NCBI GenBank assembly: GCA_028284225.1
Contig: JANQSD010000011.1
Span: forward strand, 186,001 to 250,000
Reading direction: 5' to 3'
Origin: Arenicellales bacterium
Lineage (GTDB): Bacteria > Pseudomonadota > Gammaproteobacteria > Arenicellales > JAHEKD01
DNA: 64,000 nt
A program made the position numbers and the translations under genes. The notes under the pieces are model-generated. The model made no database searches, was not told the DNA's origin, and saw only the letters and a program-made list of their open reading frames with translations. Every line of letters starts with the position of its first letter. The stretch's first letter is position 1. Of the stretch, positions 49,591 through 61,047 are shown one piece after another.

Positions 49591-50517
49591 ATGCTGCAAC
49601 CCATTATTGGTTTTGTGTTTATCGCAGTCTTAACTGTATTGTTAACCGGCTGGTTCAGAAACTTGTCTATAGAAAACCATTGGCTGGATAAACCGACACA
49701 TAGAGGGTCACATCACCAGGCCGTACCGCATATCGGCGGCGTAGCAATGATGGTCACCCTTTGCTTGACCATTATTGTGTTGACGATATCCGGGAATATG
49801 TCAGGAGTTGATTCGATAGTCTGGTTAGCTATTGTTTTAATGTTGGGTATTGTTGGTTTTATTGATGATATAAGGAATTTATCCAAGCGTTTACGTCTAG
49901 TTGCCCAAATTATTGTTGCTGTAATTGCAATTTGGTACTTTGGTGGTATTAATACACTTAATATCGGACCCATTAACCTGGAATTCTCCGGGTTTTCATA
50001 TGTGTTAGGTTTTATCTGGGTGGTTGGCTTTATTAATATGTACAATTTTATGGACGGTATTAATGGCATAGCTGGCTGTCAGGCATTGATAGCCGGTTTG
50101 ATTTTGGCCGTGTGGTTGTATCATTTGCAGCAACAGGGAGAAAGTCTGTTATTTTTAGCTGTTGCGGCGACGGCGTGCGGGTTTTTATACTGGAATTTCT
50201 CACCGGCTAAAGTCTTTATGGGGGACTCGGGCAGCACTATGCTGGGCGGCATGTTTGCGGTGATTAGCTTGCAACTTCACAATGAGTCGAATTTATCCAT
50301 TATTTTCCCGGTTTTATTATTTGCCTGGTTTTTAGCTGATACCAGTATTACTTTCCTAAAACGTATGTTGCGCGGTGAAAAAGTCTGGGAGGCGCATCGG
50401 CAGCATTTTTATCAACTATTAGCCCCAAATCCCGAGGATCATACAAAAGTCACTGGCATCATTTCATTGATCAGCCTTATAATAGCGCTTATTATCACAG
50501 TGGTTGTACTGAAATGA
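49591..50517 (+). CDS. WecA/WbpL-like polyprenyl-phosphate glycosyl-1-phosphate transferase
   Basis: 308 aa, multi-TM; RGSHHQAVPHIGGVAMM, GFIDDIRNLSKRLRL, NMYNFMDGINGIAG, FMGDSGSTMLGG, EAHRQHFYQLL. Confidence 0.93.
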   Translation: MLQPIIGFVFIAVLTVLLTGWFRNLSIENHWLDKPTHRGSHHQAVPHIGGVAMMVTLCLTIIVLTISGNMSGVDSIVWLAIVLMLGIVGFIDDIRNLSKRLRLVAQIIVAVIAIWYFGGINTLNIGPINLEFSGFSYVLGFIWVVGFINMYNFMDGINGIAGCQALIAGLILAVWLYHLQQQGESLLFLAVAATACGFLYWNFSPAKVFMGDSGSTMLGGMFAVISLQLHNESNLSIIFPVLLFAWFLADTSITFLKRMLRGEKVWEAHRQHFYQLLAPNPEDHTKVTGIISLISLIIALIITVVVLK

Positions 50518-50550
50518 ACACCATTTGGTTGATGATGAGTCAAAAATATT

Positions 50551-52476
50551 ATGGCTGGGGGAAGCTTGATAAAAAATAAACCGATAACATTCATCGCTTC
50601 TGTTGGCAAACGCTTACGCTCAGTTGTTGAGCGCTGGAAGGTTTTTCTTCACGACTTGATCGCTATTCCTATTGCCTGGCTGGGTGCATATTGGCTGCGC
50701 TATAACATGGGTGTGATACCCGAAGTATTTGTTCAGCAGGCCGAATTATTGTTGCCTTATGTAGTCATTACTCAAGTGCTGGTTTACATCATTTTTGGTG
50801 TTCACAAGGGATTATGGCGATTTACCTCCATGCCAGATCTGGTTTTGATCATTAAATCGACATTACTCAGCACAATTATCATTACCCTGGTTATTTTCTT
50901 CGTGACACGATTGACCTATGTACCGCGCTCGGTATTTGTGTTTTATCCGATTTTATTAATGGCCATTCTTTGCGCCTCAAGAATTGCGTATCGATTATTA
51001 AAAGATCAGCATTTTTCCACTCAGATGGGACGCAGGGCACTAGTTGTTGGAGCTGGCGTGGCAGGAGAGCAGGTAGTTAGAGATTTAAAACGCGTCGTTC
51101 CACAAATGTATGACCCGGTAGCGTTTGTTGATGATGATCCGGCCAAAGTCGGGCAGGAAGTTCGTGGTATTCCTGTGGTGGCAACATCAGAAAAAATCGG
51201 TGAGTTATGTGAAAAGCTTGCGATCGAGCTGGTCATCATTGCTATTCCCAGTGCAAATGACAAGCAAATGCAGCGTATTGTTCAGTTATGTGAAGAATCG
51301 GGTGTTAACTTTAGAACCCTTCCGGGTGTACAGGATATTGTTAGCGGCCGGGTCAATATTAATGACATGCGTGAGGTGCAAATAGAGGATTTGCTTGGAC
51401 GCGAACCTGTTTCACTTGAGTGGGATGAAATCAGAGCATCGTTGACCGGCAAAACGGTTTTAGTGACAGGTGGGGGTGGTTCAATCGGCAGCGAGTTAAG
51501 TCGTCTGGTTGCAGAATTTAATCCGCTGCAACTGATTATTTTTGAACAAAGTGAATTTAATTTGTACAAGATTGATCATGAACTCACGCAACGTCATCCG
51601 CAGCTGAAACTCATTACCATCCTTGGCGATGTTTGCGACAAAAAACTTATCAATCACATATTTTCAGCATTTAGACCTAATATTGTTTTTCATGCTGCGG
51701 CTTACAAGCATGTGCCGATTTTACAGGGCCAGCTGCGTGAAGGTGCTAAGAATAATGTGCTGGGAACACGCAATGTGGCCCTGGCGGCCGATGAATACGG
51801 AGCGGATCGTTTTGTCTTCATTTCCACTGACAAAGCAGTTAACCCGACCAACTGGATGGGTGTCACAAAACGGGTTGCTGAGGTGTTGTGCCAGGCGCTG
51901 GATACTGAGTCAGAAACCTCATACGTGATCGTGCGATTTGGCAATGTACTCGATTCAGCAGGAAGTGTAGTGCCACTGTTTAGACAACAGTTACGTAAGG
52001 GCGGGCCTATCACTGTGACTCATCCTGATGTTACCCGTTATTTTATGACCATCCGCGAGGCCTCCCAGTTGATTCTGGAGGCGAGTTCATTCGGAGAAAA
52101 TGGCGAAATTTATGTGCTGGATATGGGTAAACCCATCAAAATAGCCTTTTTGGCCGAACAAATGGTCAGATTAAGCGGCAAGGAACCCGGTAAAGACATC
52201 GACATCGTTTTTACAGGCTTGCGCCCGGGGGAAAAATTGGAAGAAGAATTGTTTTATCCTGACGAAATGTTGACTGCAACAGGCTATGAAAAAATCTTTC
52301 TGGCAAATAGCCGCAAATTTAAATGGCTTGATGTGGAAAAATCGATTCAATCCATTGAAATACATATCGATAACTTTGATGAGGCAATGATTGCTGATGA
52401 GTTGCATTTACTGGTGCCGGAAATCCGTTCTCAGATATGCATGGCAATGCCCCCGCTGATACCAAGCGTAGCCTGA
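50551..52476 (+). CDS. NDP-sugar 4,6-dehydratase (WbpM/PglF/CapD family)
   Basis: 641 aa; N-terminal TMs, CoA-binding-like domain, KTVLVTGGGGSIGSELSRL, FISTDKAVNPTNWMGVTKRVAEVL (Met-for-Tyr variant typical of the family). Confidence 0.93.
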   Translation: MAGGSLIKNKPITFIASVGKRLRSVVERWKVFLHDLIAIPIAWLGAYWLRYNMGVIPEVFVQQAELLLPYVVITQVLVYIIFGVHKGLWRFTSMPDLVLIIKSTLLSTIIITLVIFFVTRLTYVPRSVFVFYPILLMAILCASRIAYRLLKDQHFSTQMGRRALVVGAGVAGEQVVRDLKRVVPQMYDPVAFVDDDPAKVGQEVRGIPVVATSEKIGELCEKLAIELVIIAIPSANDKQMQRIVQLCEESGVNFRTLPGVQDIVSGRVNINDMREVQIEDLLGREPVSLEWDEIRASLTGKTVLVTGGGGSIGSELSRLVAEFNPLQLIIFEQSEFNLYKIDHELTQRHPQLKLITILGDVCDKKLINHIFSAFRPNIVFHAAAYKHVPILQGQLREGAKNNVLGTRNVALAADEYGADRFVFISTDKAVNPTNWMGVTKRVAEVLCQALDTESETSYVIVRFGNVLDSAGSVVPLFRQQLRKGGPITVTHPDVTRYFMTIREASQLILEASSFGENGEIYVLDMGKPIKIAFLAEQMVRLSGKEPGKDIDIVFTGLRPGEKLEEELFYPDEMLTATGYEKIFLANSRKFKWLDVEKSIQSIEIHIDNFDEAMIADELHLLVPEIRSQICMAMPPLIPSVA

Positions 52477-53243
52477 TGACATACCCTGTTACGGCCGTTA
52501 TTGGCGGTAGTGGCCTGACTCAACTTTGCGATTTGCAAATTACTGAGCAAGACGTTGTTAATACGCCTTATGGTGAACCTTCAGGTCCGCTGCTTAGTGG
52601 TAAATTAGGTGATCAAAATATTGCTTTTCTAGCTCGACATGGTCATGGCCATAGTATTGCTCCGCATAAAGTTAATTATCGTGCCAATATTTGGGCACTA
52701 AAAGAAAAAGGTATCAGAACCATTATTGCTGTCGGTGCGGTAGGTACCATCAATACAGAGTTTGCCGATGGCAGTCTGGTTATACCTGACCAGTTGATCG
52801 ATTACACCCATTCACGATCACACACGTTTTTTGATGGTGAATCAAATAGCCTTAAGCACGTCGATTTCACCCATCCCTATACCCCTAAGCTCAGACAGGT
52901 CCTTATTGATTGTGCAGCAGAAAATGCTATTAACGTGCATGATCAGGCCACTTATGCAGTAACGCAGGGGCCGCGTCTTGAGACTGCTGCTGAAATTCAG
53001 AAATACAAAAGGGATGGCGCGGACCTGGTGGGGATGACCAGCATGCCTGAAGCTGCATTGGCCCGCGAAGCAGGTATGCATTACGTCTTGATCGCACTCG
53101 TCGTCAACGCCGCTGCGGGACTGCAATCGAATCCGATCAGTATTGAACAGGTTATGCAGACTCTTGAACAAAATAAATCTAAAGTAATTGAGTTGATTAG
53201 TTATTCGCTGAGCCGAATTAATCAGCTAGAAGCTATCTCATAA
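52476..53243 (+). CDS. S-methyl-5'-thioinosine / thioadenosine phosphorylase family
   Basis: Track start 52437; ATG 52476 overlaps the upstream stop (TGATG): MTYPVTAVIGGSGLTQLCDLQI, FLARHGHGHSIAPHKVNYRANIWALKEKGI, TQGPRLETAAEIQKYKRDGADLVGMTSMPEAALAREAGM. Confidence 0.92.
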   Translation: MTYPVTAVIGGSGLTQLCDLQITEQDVVNTPYGEPSGPLLSGKLGDQNIAFLARHGHGHSIAPHKVNYRANIWALKEKGIRTIIAVGAVGTINTEFADGSLVIPDQLIDYTHSRSHTFFDGESNSLKHVDFTHPYTPKLRQVLIDCAAENAINVHDQATYAVTQGPRLETAAEIQKYKRDGADLVGMTSMPEAALAREAGMHYVLIALVVNAAAGLQSNPISIEQVMQTLEQNKSKVIELISYSLSRINQLEAIS

Positions 53244-53355
53244 ATGTCTTTTATGTGTTTATACGTTGTATTCGATTCACTCAAATGCTCATGTACTAGC
53301 GTGTACACTGTGTGTTTCGTGAATCTCAAGCCTCGTCTAAACCCAAAAATCCTAT

Positions 53356-56300
53356 TTATGAAACAGCTTCTAGTTGACTGAGTACGGTCTTAATTTGTTT
53401 AACCCGGTCATCTTTGTCCGGTAACTCTTTTTTAATGTTCAAGCGGCCGTTGCCTTGCAATTGATAAGTTTGGTGTTGTTGCTGGATCAAGTTAATCAGT
53501 TTAATCGGGTCGAAATTAGGCTCATCGACAAATTCAAAATAACCGCCATTTTGCCCCAATTGCACACGAGTGATACCGAGCTGCTGTGCCTTAGGCTTAA
53601 GTGCTGCCAACTCTAATAATAATTTGACCGGGTCGGGCAGAAACCCGAAACGATCAGCCAATTCGATTTTTAACTCATTGAATTCATTATCATTCTGGGT
53701 GCTCGCTATGCGCTTGTAAAATACCAGCCGCATGTGCACATCGGGAATGAATGTTTCAGGCAATAATGCAGGCAACTCAATGTCAATCTCACTATTGTTG
53801 CTTGGAGTATCCCAAGCAATGTGCTTGTCCTTTCGATTGAGTGAACGTATAGCCTGATTTAAATACTGACTGTAAAGACTAAAGCCAACTTGATCGATAG
53901 TACCGCTTTGCGCTTCGCCCAGGAGTTCACCTGCACCACGTATTTCAAGATCATGTGAGGCGAGTGCAAAACCTGCACCCAGTTCTTTTAGGGATGCAAT
54001 GGCATCGAGGCGTTTTTGTGCATCTTTGGTGATAGTTTTGAAACTGTCCACTAATAGATAGGCAAAGGCTTGGTGGTGCGAGCGTCCGACTCGGCCGCGC
54101 AGTTGATGCAGCTGTGCTAATCCGAAGCGATCAGCCTTATTGATAATAATCGTATTAGCTGCAGGATTATCAATGCCGCTTTCGACGATAGTTGTGCAAA
54201 TAAATACGTTAAAGCGTCGGTGGTAAAAATTTTGCATCACTGTTTCGAGTTGATGCTCCGGCATTTGTCCATGACCAACCCCGATGGTGATTTCAGGTAC
54301 CAGTGCCTGTAATTCTTCCATCTGTTGAGGGATTGTGCGGACATCGTTATGCAGAAAATAAACCTGTCCACCACGACGGACTTCTCGCTGAATGGCTTCC
54401 TTTATCAACCCTTTGTTGCGTTCACGCACAAATGTTTGTACGGACAAGCGATCTTTGGGCGGCGTCGAGATGATGGAAATATCCCTCATGCTGGACATGG
54501 TTTGGTTCAGTGTCCGTGGTATAGGGGTCGCTGTTAAGGTCAATATATCGACTTCATGACGCAGTTTCTTTAAGCGCTCTTTTTGGCGGACACCAAAGCG
54601 ATGTTCTTCATCCAGTATCAATAATCCCAGGCGTTTGAAATCTATATCCGCTTGCAACAATCGATGTGTACCGATGACTACATCAACCTGCCCATCTGCG
54701 ACCTGCCTCAATGTTTGCTTGATTTGCGCAGCTGTTTTGAATCGTGACAGCAACTGGATATTGATAGCCTGGCCGACAAAACGGTTCTGGAAAGTGTCGA
54801 AGTGCTGTTGTGCCAACAAAGTGGTGGGTACCAACATGGCGACTTGTTTGTTGTTGTACGCAGCAACAAAGGCAGCACGTATCGCTACCTCGGTTTTACC
54901 AAATCCTACATCACCGCAAACCAGTCGATCCATGGGTTTTTGTTTGACCATATCGTTGATCACTTCAGTAATGGCCTGATGCTGATCCAGGGTTTCCTGA
55001 TAGTCAAAACTGGCTGCAAATAAATCAAGTTCTGCTTGAGGAATTTTGAATTTAAAACCTTTGCGAGCTTCACGTATTGCCTGAACTTCTAAAAGCTCAA
55101 CCGCAACATCATAGGCTTTTTCTTTGGCCTTTTTCTTCAATTTCTCCCACTGATCGCTGCCAAGATGATGCAGAGGTGCGGTTTCAGGTGAACTGGTGGT
55201 GTAACGGCTGATTAAATGTAGCGATAAAACGGGCACATAGAGCTTGGCTTCTTCTTGATACTCAATCACCATAAATTCAGTGGTGATGTTATCCAGGGTA
55301 ATGGTTGTAAGTCCTTTGTAGCGACCAATACCATGATTTTCATGCACCACCGGGTCATCAATTTTAAGTTCCGCCAGTGAACGAATAATTGATTCGGGGT
55401 CATGTTTGACAGTCGATTTGCGATTTACAACTGTACGTTCGCCATACAACTGGGTTTCACAGATGATCTCAAGGTCACTTTCCCCGACCAGCATGCCACG
55501 TTCAATCGGTGCAACCGACGTGGTTAGTTTGGCCGATTGATTAACAAAAGACGCCCAATCGTCAACATGCTTGGGCACTAGTTGATGTTGCTCCAGAATT
55601 GAAACGAGGGCTTCGTGACGACCTGCTGATTCAGCAGCAATTAAAATTCTCCTATCTGCCGCTACCTTTATATGATCGATAAGTTTTTGATAAGGCTGTT
55701 GTGATTTCGGATCAACCTCTAAAAGAGCAGGCTCATGAGTTTGAAACTCAAAGCCGGAGTGTTTTGATTTGCCGTAGTTAACAACGATGTTTTTATGTTT
55801 ATTAATCTGTTGTTTGACCATATTCGGCTTTAAATAAAGTTGTTCCGGCGGCAAGACCCGGCGTGAAGGGTCGAGATTCGCATTACTAAAGCGGTCTTCG
55901 ATATCAGCATGAATCAATTCGGCTTGATCAAATAAATCCTCGGACTGGATCACCAGGGTATCGGGGTGTAAGTAATCGAATAAACAGGCGGTTTGTTCAA
56001 AAAATAAGGGGAAATAAAATTCCAACCCGGGGCTGGCATGATGATTGCTGACATCATTGTAGATGGTTTGCTGCTTCGGGTCTCCTTCAAAAACTTTACG
56101 AAAATTTTCTCTAAAAAAGCTAACGGCCTCATCATGCAAAGGAAACTCACGTGCGGGTAGTAGTTCGATTGATTCAATCTTTTCTGTAGTACGTTGGCTT
56201 TGGGGTTCAAAATATTTGAGGCTTTCAACTTCGTCATCGAATAGATCAATCCGCAGTGGTGCCTGACTGCCCATAGGGAAAACGTCCAACAGGCCACCGC

Positions 56301-56811
56301 GGACAGCATATTCTCCCGGGGCCATGACTTGTGAAACAGAAAGATAAGCAGCATTTTGTAATTTGCTTCGAAAATCATTCAAATCCAGTCGGTCGCCTGT
56401 TTTTATTTTGAAGCTGAACCCGCTGATGTACTCTACCGGAGGTAGCTTTTGCATCAAGTTGGCCAGCGTCACGACCACTATGCCGGGTGTCAACTCGGTT
56501 AGATCTGACAGCACTGACAAGCGGTTGGAGATGATTTCTTGATGAGGGGAAAAGCGATCATAGGGCAAACATTCCCAATCAGAGAAAAACCGTACTTGAT
56601 TTGAATCTGTCAGAAAGAACTTGAATTCCTCAACGATTTGTTCCGCTCTGCGAGCATTATCAGCAATAAATAATAGGGGCCTTTTTTGTTGCTCAAACAG
56701 TTTAGTAATGGCTAAAGTCATTGCACACCCGTGTAGCCCCATCCAGTAGGTCGATGAGTGATCACTCAGACTGGGATTAAATATATCTGCCTTGATGATT
56801 TGTGGGGTCAC
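53356..56811 (-). CDS. mfd: Transcription-repair coupling factor
   Basis: 1151 aa; DRLVCGDVGFGKTEVAIRAAFVAAYNNKQVAMLVPTTLLAQQH, LILDEEHRFGVRQKERLKKL, LTATPIPRTLNQTMSSMRDISII. Confidence 0.98.
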   Translation of the reverse strand: MTPQIIKADIFNPSLSDHSSTYWMGLHGCAMTLAITKLFEQQKRPLLFIADNARRAEQIVEEFKFFLTDSNQVRFFSDWECLPYDRFSPHQEIISNRLSVLSDLTELTPGIVVVTLANLMQKLPPVEYISGFSFKIKTGDRLDLNDFRSKLQNAAYLSVSQVMAPGEYAVRGGLLDVFPMGSQAPLRIDLFDDEVESLKYFEPQSQRTTEKIESIELLPAREFPLHDEAVSFFRENFRKVFEGDPKQQTIYNDVSNHHASPGLEFYFPLFFEQTACLFDYLHPDTLVIQSEDLFDQAELIHADIEDRFSNANLDPSRRVLPPEQLYLKPNMVKQQINKHKNIVVNYGKSKHSGFEFQTHEPALLEVDPKSQQPYQKLIDHIKVAADRRILIAAESAGRHEALVSILEQHQLVPKHVDDWASFVNQSAKLTTSVAPIERGMLVGESDLEIICETQLYGERTVVNRKSTVKHDPESIIRSLAELKIDDPVVHENHGIGRYKGLTTITLDNITTEFMVIEYQEEAKLYVPVLSLHLISRYTTSSPETAPLHHLGSDQWEKLKKKAKEKAYDVAVELLEVQAIREARKGFKFKIPQAELDLFAASFDYQETLDQHQAITEVINDMVKQKPMDRLVCGDVGFGKTEVAIRAAFVAAYNNKQVAMLVPTTLLAQQHFDTFQNRFVGQAINIQLLSRFKTAAQIKQTLRQVADGQVDVVIGTHRLLQADIDFKRLGLLILDEEHRFGVRQKERLKKLRHEVDILTLTATPIPRTLNQTMSSMRDISIISTPPKDRLSVQTFVRERNKGLIKEAIQREVRRGGQVYFLHNDVRTIPQQMEELQALVPEITIGVGHGQMPEHQLETVMQNFYHRRFNVFICTTIVESGIDNPAANTIIINKADRFGLAQLHQLRGRVGRSHHQAFAYLLVDSFKTITKDAQKRLDAIASLKELGAGFALASHDLEIRGAGELLGEAQSGTIDQVGFSLYSQYLNQAIRSLNRKDKHIAWDTPSNNSEIDIELPALLPETFIPDVHMRLVFYKRIASTQNDNEFNELKIELADRFGFLPDPVKLLLELAALKPKAQQLGITRVQLGQNGGYFEFVDEPNFDPIKLINLIQQQHQTYQLQGNGRLNIKKELPDKDDRVKQIKTVLSQLEAVS

Positions 56812-56871
56812 GGCGAAAACATGTAACGGTTATAATCGCAGGAATTGTAACCGCTGATGAAATAGTGACAA

Positions 56872-57582
56872 GTGAATCATGAGCAAATAAGTATTTGGGC
56901 CATTATTCCTGCCGCCGGAATAGGCCGGCGCATGGGCGTTTCAATACCGAAGCAATATTTACAACTAGCGGGGAAAACGGTATTAGAGCATAGCATTGAT
57001 AAACTGCTGAGCTGTGACTTAATCAATGGCCTTGCCCTAGGGATTGCTGAAAACGATGAGCATTGGGATAGCCTGCGAGTACAGCATCCACGGTTTTTGG
57101 GACATTATCAAGGCGGTGAGGAGCGAATTCATACCGTTCTACATGGACTAGATTTTTTGCAAAGTCACGCCGGCGACAACGATTGGATATTGGTGCACGA
57201 TGCCGTGCGGCCCTGTGTTGAAGTTGCAGCTATAAAACATTTAATCCAGCAAGGTTTAGCAACTAATTCAGGCGCAATATTGGCCAATAGAGTCGTTGAT
57301 ACGGTTAAAAGAATCGATAACCAGGATCAAATCCAACAGACCCTGGACAGAAACGAGCTCGCCTTGGCGCAGACGCCGCAGTTATTTCCATTAAGGATTT
57401 TAAAACAAGCACTGACAACGGCGCTAGAAAACAATCAGCTAAGTACTGATGAATCAGCAGCAGTAGAAGCCTTAGGTTTGAAACCGTTAATCATTGAAGG
57501 TAAGCGTACTAACATTAAGATTACGACAGCAGAAGATTTGGAATTGGCTGAAGTGTTTTTAAGCGATGCAGCATCGCTATGA
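56872..57582 (+). CDS. ispD: 2-C-methyl-D-erythritol 4-phosphate cytidylyltransferase
   Basis: 236 aa; IIPAAGIGRRMGVSIPKQYLQLAGKTVLEHSI, ILVHDAVRPCV, LAQTPQLFPL. Confidence 0.96.
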   Translation: MNHEQISIWAIIPAAGIGRRMGVSIPKQYLQLAGKTVLEHSIDKLLSCDLINGLALGIAENDEHWDSLRVQHPRFLGHYQGGEERIHTVLHGLDFLQSHAGDNDWILVHDAVRPCVEVAAIKHLIQQGLATNSGAILANRVVDTVKRIDNQDQIQQTLDRNELALAQTPQLFPLRILKQALTTALENNQLSTDESAAVEALGLKPLIIEGKRTNIKITTAEDLELAEVFLSDAASL

Positions 57583-57587
57583 TGGAC

Positions 57588-57621
57588 TGGATTCCTGCTC
57601 CCCGCCTTCGCGGGAATGACG
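57588..57621. repeat. Half-element of dispersed intergenic repeat
   Basis: ctggattcctgctccccgccttcgcgggaatgacgag; similar to 21070-21127 in inverse orientation. Confidence 0.55.
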
Positions 57622-57672
57622 AGTATGTTTATCAAAGTATAATTTAGCTAACAATTAATAAGTAATTTAACA

Positions 57673-58179
57673 ATGACAGACTTAAGAATAGGCACTGGGT
57701 TTGATGTGCACGCTTTTGCAGATAAGCGAGAGCTGATAATCGGCGGGGTTAATATCCCATATGAAAAGGGGTTGGTTGGGCACTCAGATGCCGATGTTTT
57801 ATTGCATGCTATAAGTGATGCCTTGCTTGGTGCATTAGCCTTGGGTGATATCGGCAAACATTTTCCGGATACTGATCTGGAATATAAAAACGCCGATAGC
57901 CGCGAGTTATTACGACAAGTAAGACAACTCATTGATAATAAAGGCTTTGAAGTCACTAACCTGGACAGCACTATTATTGCCCAAGCACCCAAGATGGCTC
58001 CTCATATCGATGACATGCGGCAGAATATCGCTGATGATTTGCAGATAAAAGTCAGCCTAGTCAGTGTAAAGGCCACGACTACAGAAAGATTAGGATTTAT
58101 TGGTAGGGGTGAGGGGATTGCGAGTCAAGCTAGTGTTTTGCTTAAACCGAAGCAGTATATTGATCCAAGAAATAAATAG
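57673..58179 (+). CDS. ispF: 2-C-methyl-D-erythritol 2,4-cyclodiphosphate synthase
   Basis: 168 aa; [63 protein letters not shown]. Confidence 0.97.
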   Translation: MTDLRIGTGFDVHAFADKRELIIGGVNIPYEKGLVGHSDADVLLHAISDALLGALALGDIGKHFPDTDLEYKNADSRELLRQVRQLIDNKGFEVTNLDSTIIAQAPKMAPHIDDMRQNIADDLQIKVSLVSVKATTTERLGFIGRGEGIASQASVLLKPKQYIDPRNK

Positions 58180-58237
58180 CCCTGTTACTTTGTTGGCTCA
58201 CAAAGTAAGCAAATGAGCTAGCTACTAAAAAAAATAA

Positions 58238-58462
58238 CTCGTCATCCCGGACTTGATCCGGGATCTCCTAAAGACTGTTCGGGCCTTGTTACTTTTGTTT
58301 TGGCAAAAGTAACCAAAACCATTTACTCCTGATCGCAGCCCTTCGGGTTCCCTGCGCTTCTCGGATTATGTCGGCGTTGCGGAACTCGGCTATCGCCTCA
58401 AACAGTCCTCGCGCTTGTTGACATAATCCTGCGATGCTCGGCTGCTATAAGTCGCACGTACT
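58238..58462 (+). repeat. Composite inverted repeat, left copy
   Basis: cgtcatcccggacttgatccgggatctc...ttacttttgttttggcaaaagtaacc...ctcctgatcgcagcccttcgggttccctgcgcttctcggattatgtcggcgttgcggaactc...ctcaaacagtcctcgcgcttg...cctgcgatgctcggctgctataagtcgc; matches the reverse complement of 59150-59372. Confidence 0.8.
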
Positions 58463-58640
58463 TAAGTTGAATGTACAGCGATGTACTCTTAAATTTGTTT
58501 GAAATCTACCTCTTATTTTACCAACGTAATGCCGATAAAATAATTTAATCCAAGTTAACAATACTTAAAGATGACTAATGATAATATAAAGAATGATTAA
58601 TTCTTTTACCTATTAAAAAGTAAATAATCAATAAAAAATC

Positions 58641-59072
58641 ATGGAAATTTCAAACTGGATTACACTTGCGACAGGTTTGGTCGCAGGACTGGGTATAGGT
58701 TCAGTTATAACTACATTGGTTCAATATTTCTTAAAGAAACGTTCGTACGCCTTGCAAAGTCAGCGTGAAGATTTAGAAAAAAGATATAAGGTTATAATTT
58801 TATTGATGTACGCAGCCGTTGAATATGAAAAAAGTAAAAAATTTCTGCGGATACATCGTCCTGATTTAAAAAATCAGCAGGATGTTTTCGAGGAGTTAAA
58901 AGCTGAATGGTACAACATGATTTTGTTTGCATCAGAAAAGACACAACAGGAATTACATTCCTTTATAGAAAATCCTGATATTGAAAACCTGAAAGCTACG
59001 GCAATAGCGATGCGAACTGATTTAGGGAGAGGAAAATTGGACCATATGATTAAAGAACTTACATTTTCCTAA
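58641..59072 (+). CDS. Hypothetical membrane-anchored small protein
   Basis: 143 aa; N-terminal TM (WITLATGLVAGLGIGSVITTLVQYFL) followed by a helical domain (QREDLEKRYKVIILLMYAAVEYEKSKKF...LHSFIENPDIENLKATAIAMRTDLG); resembles a widespread uncharacterised family. Confidence 0.75.
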   Translation: MEISNWITLATGLVAGLGIGSVITTLVQYFLKKRSYALQSQREDLEKRYKVIILLMYAAVEYEKSKKFLRIHRPDLKNQQDVFEELKAEWYNMILFASEKTQQELHSFIENPDIENLKATAIAMRTDLGRGKLDHMIKELTFS

Positions 59073-59149
59073 CGTCAGGTTCAATCATTCAATAGTTTCC
59101 CCAATTTTATCACTAGATTCCGGATCGTTGTCCGGAATGGCGACGGTGA

Positions 59150-59372
59150 GTTTGTGCTCTCGCGACTTAAAGCAGCCGAGCATCGCAGAATTATATCGAT
59201 AAGCGCGAGGACTGTTTGAGCGAGTGAAGCGAGTGAGTTCCGTAGCGCCGATATAATCCGAGAAGCACAGGGAAGCCGAAGGCCTGCGATCAGGAGAAAA
59301 CATTTTTGGATACTTTTGATGTCTCAAAAGTATCAATTCAAGAGATCCCTCACATTCGTTCGGGATGACGCG
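59150..59372 (-). repeat. Composite inverted repeat, right copy
   Basis: Reverse complement: cgtcatcccgaacgaatgtgagggatctcttgaattgatacttttgagacatcaaaagtatccaaaaatgttttctcctgatcgcaggccttcggcttccctgtgcttctcggattatatcggcgctacggaactcactcgcttcactcgctcaaacagtcctcgcgcttatcgatataattctgcgatgctcggctgctttaagtcgcg. Confidence 0.8.
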
Positions 59373-59376
59373 AGCG

Positions 59377-60940
<1,564 letters not shown>

Positions 60941-61047
60941 TCAGTGAAGCTCAAAAGGTGACAATTGTGTTAACTGAATAAAGCCTTGGTATATTGGCGT
61001 TATACGCTACAATACCCGCATCCGTATAATGACTGAAATGAGTTACC

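Noticed and set aside
59085-59336. 83-aa minus-strand ORF (SPDRRPSASLCFSDYIGATELTRFTRSNSPRAYRYNSAMLGCFKSREHKL)
   Set aside because: It is a translation of the right composite repeat; this type of peptide recurs as an annotation artefact of dispersed repeats.
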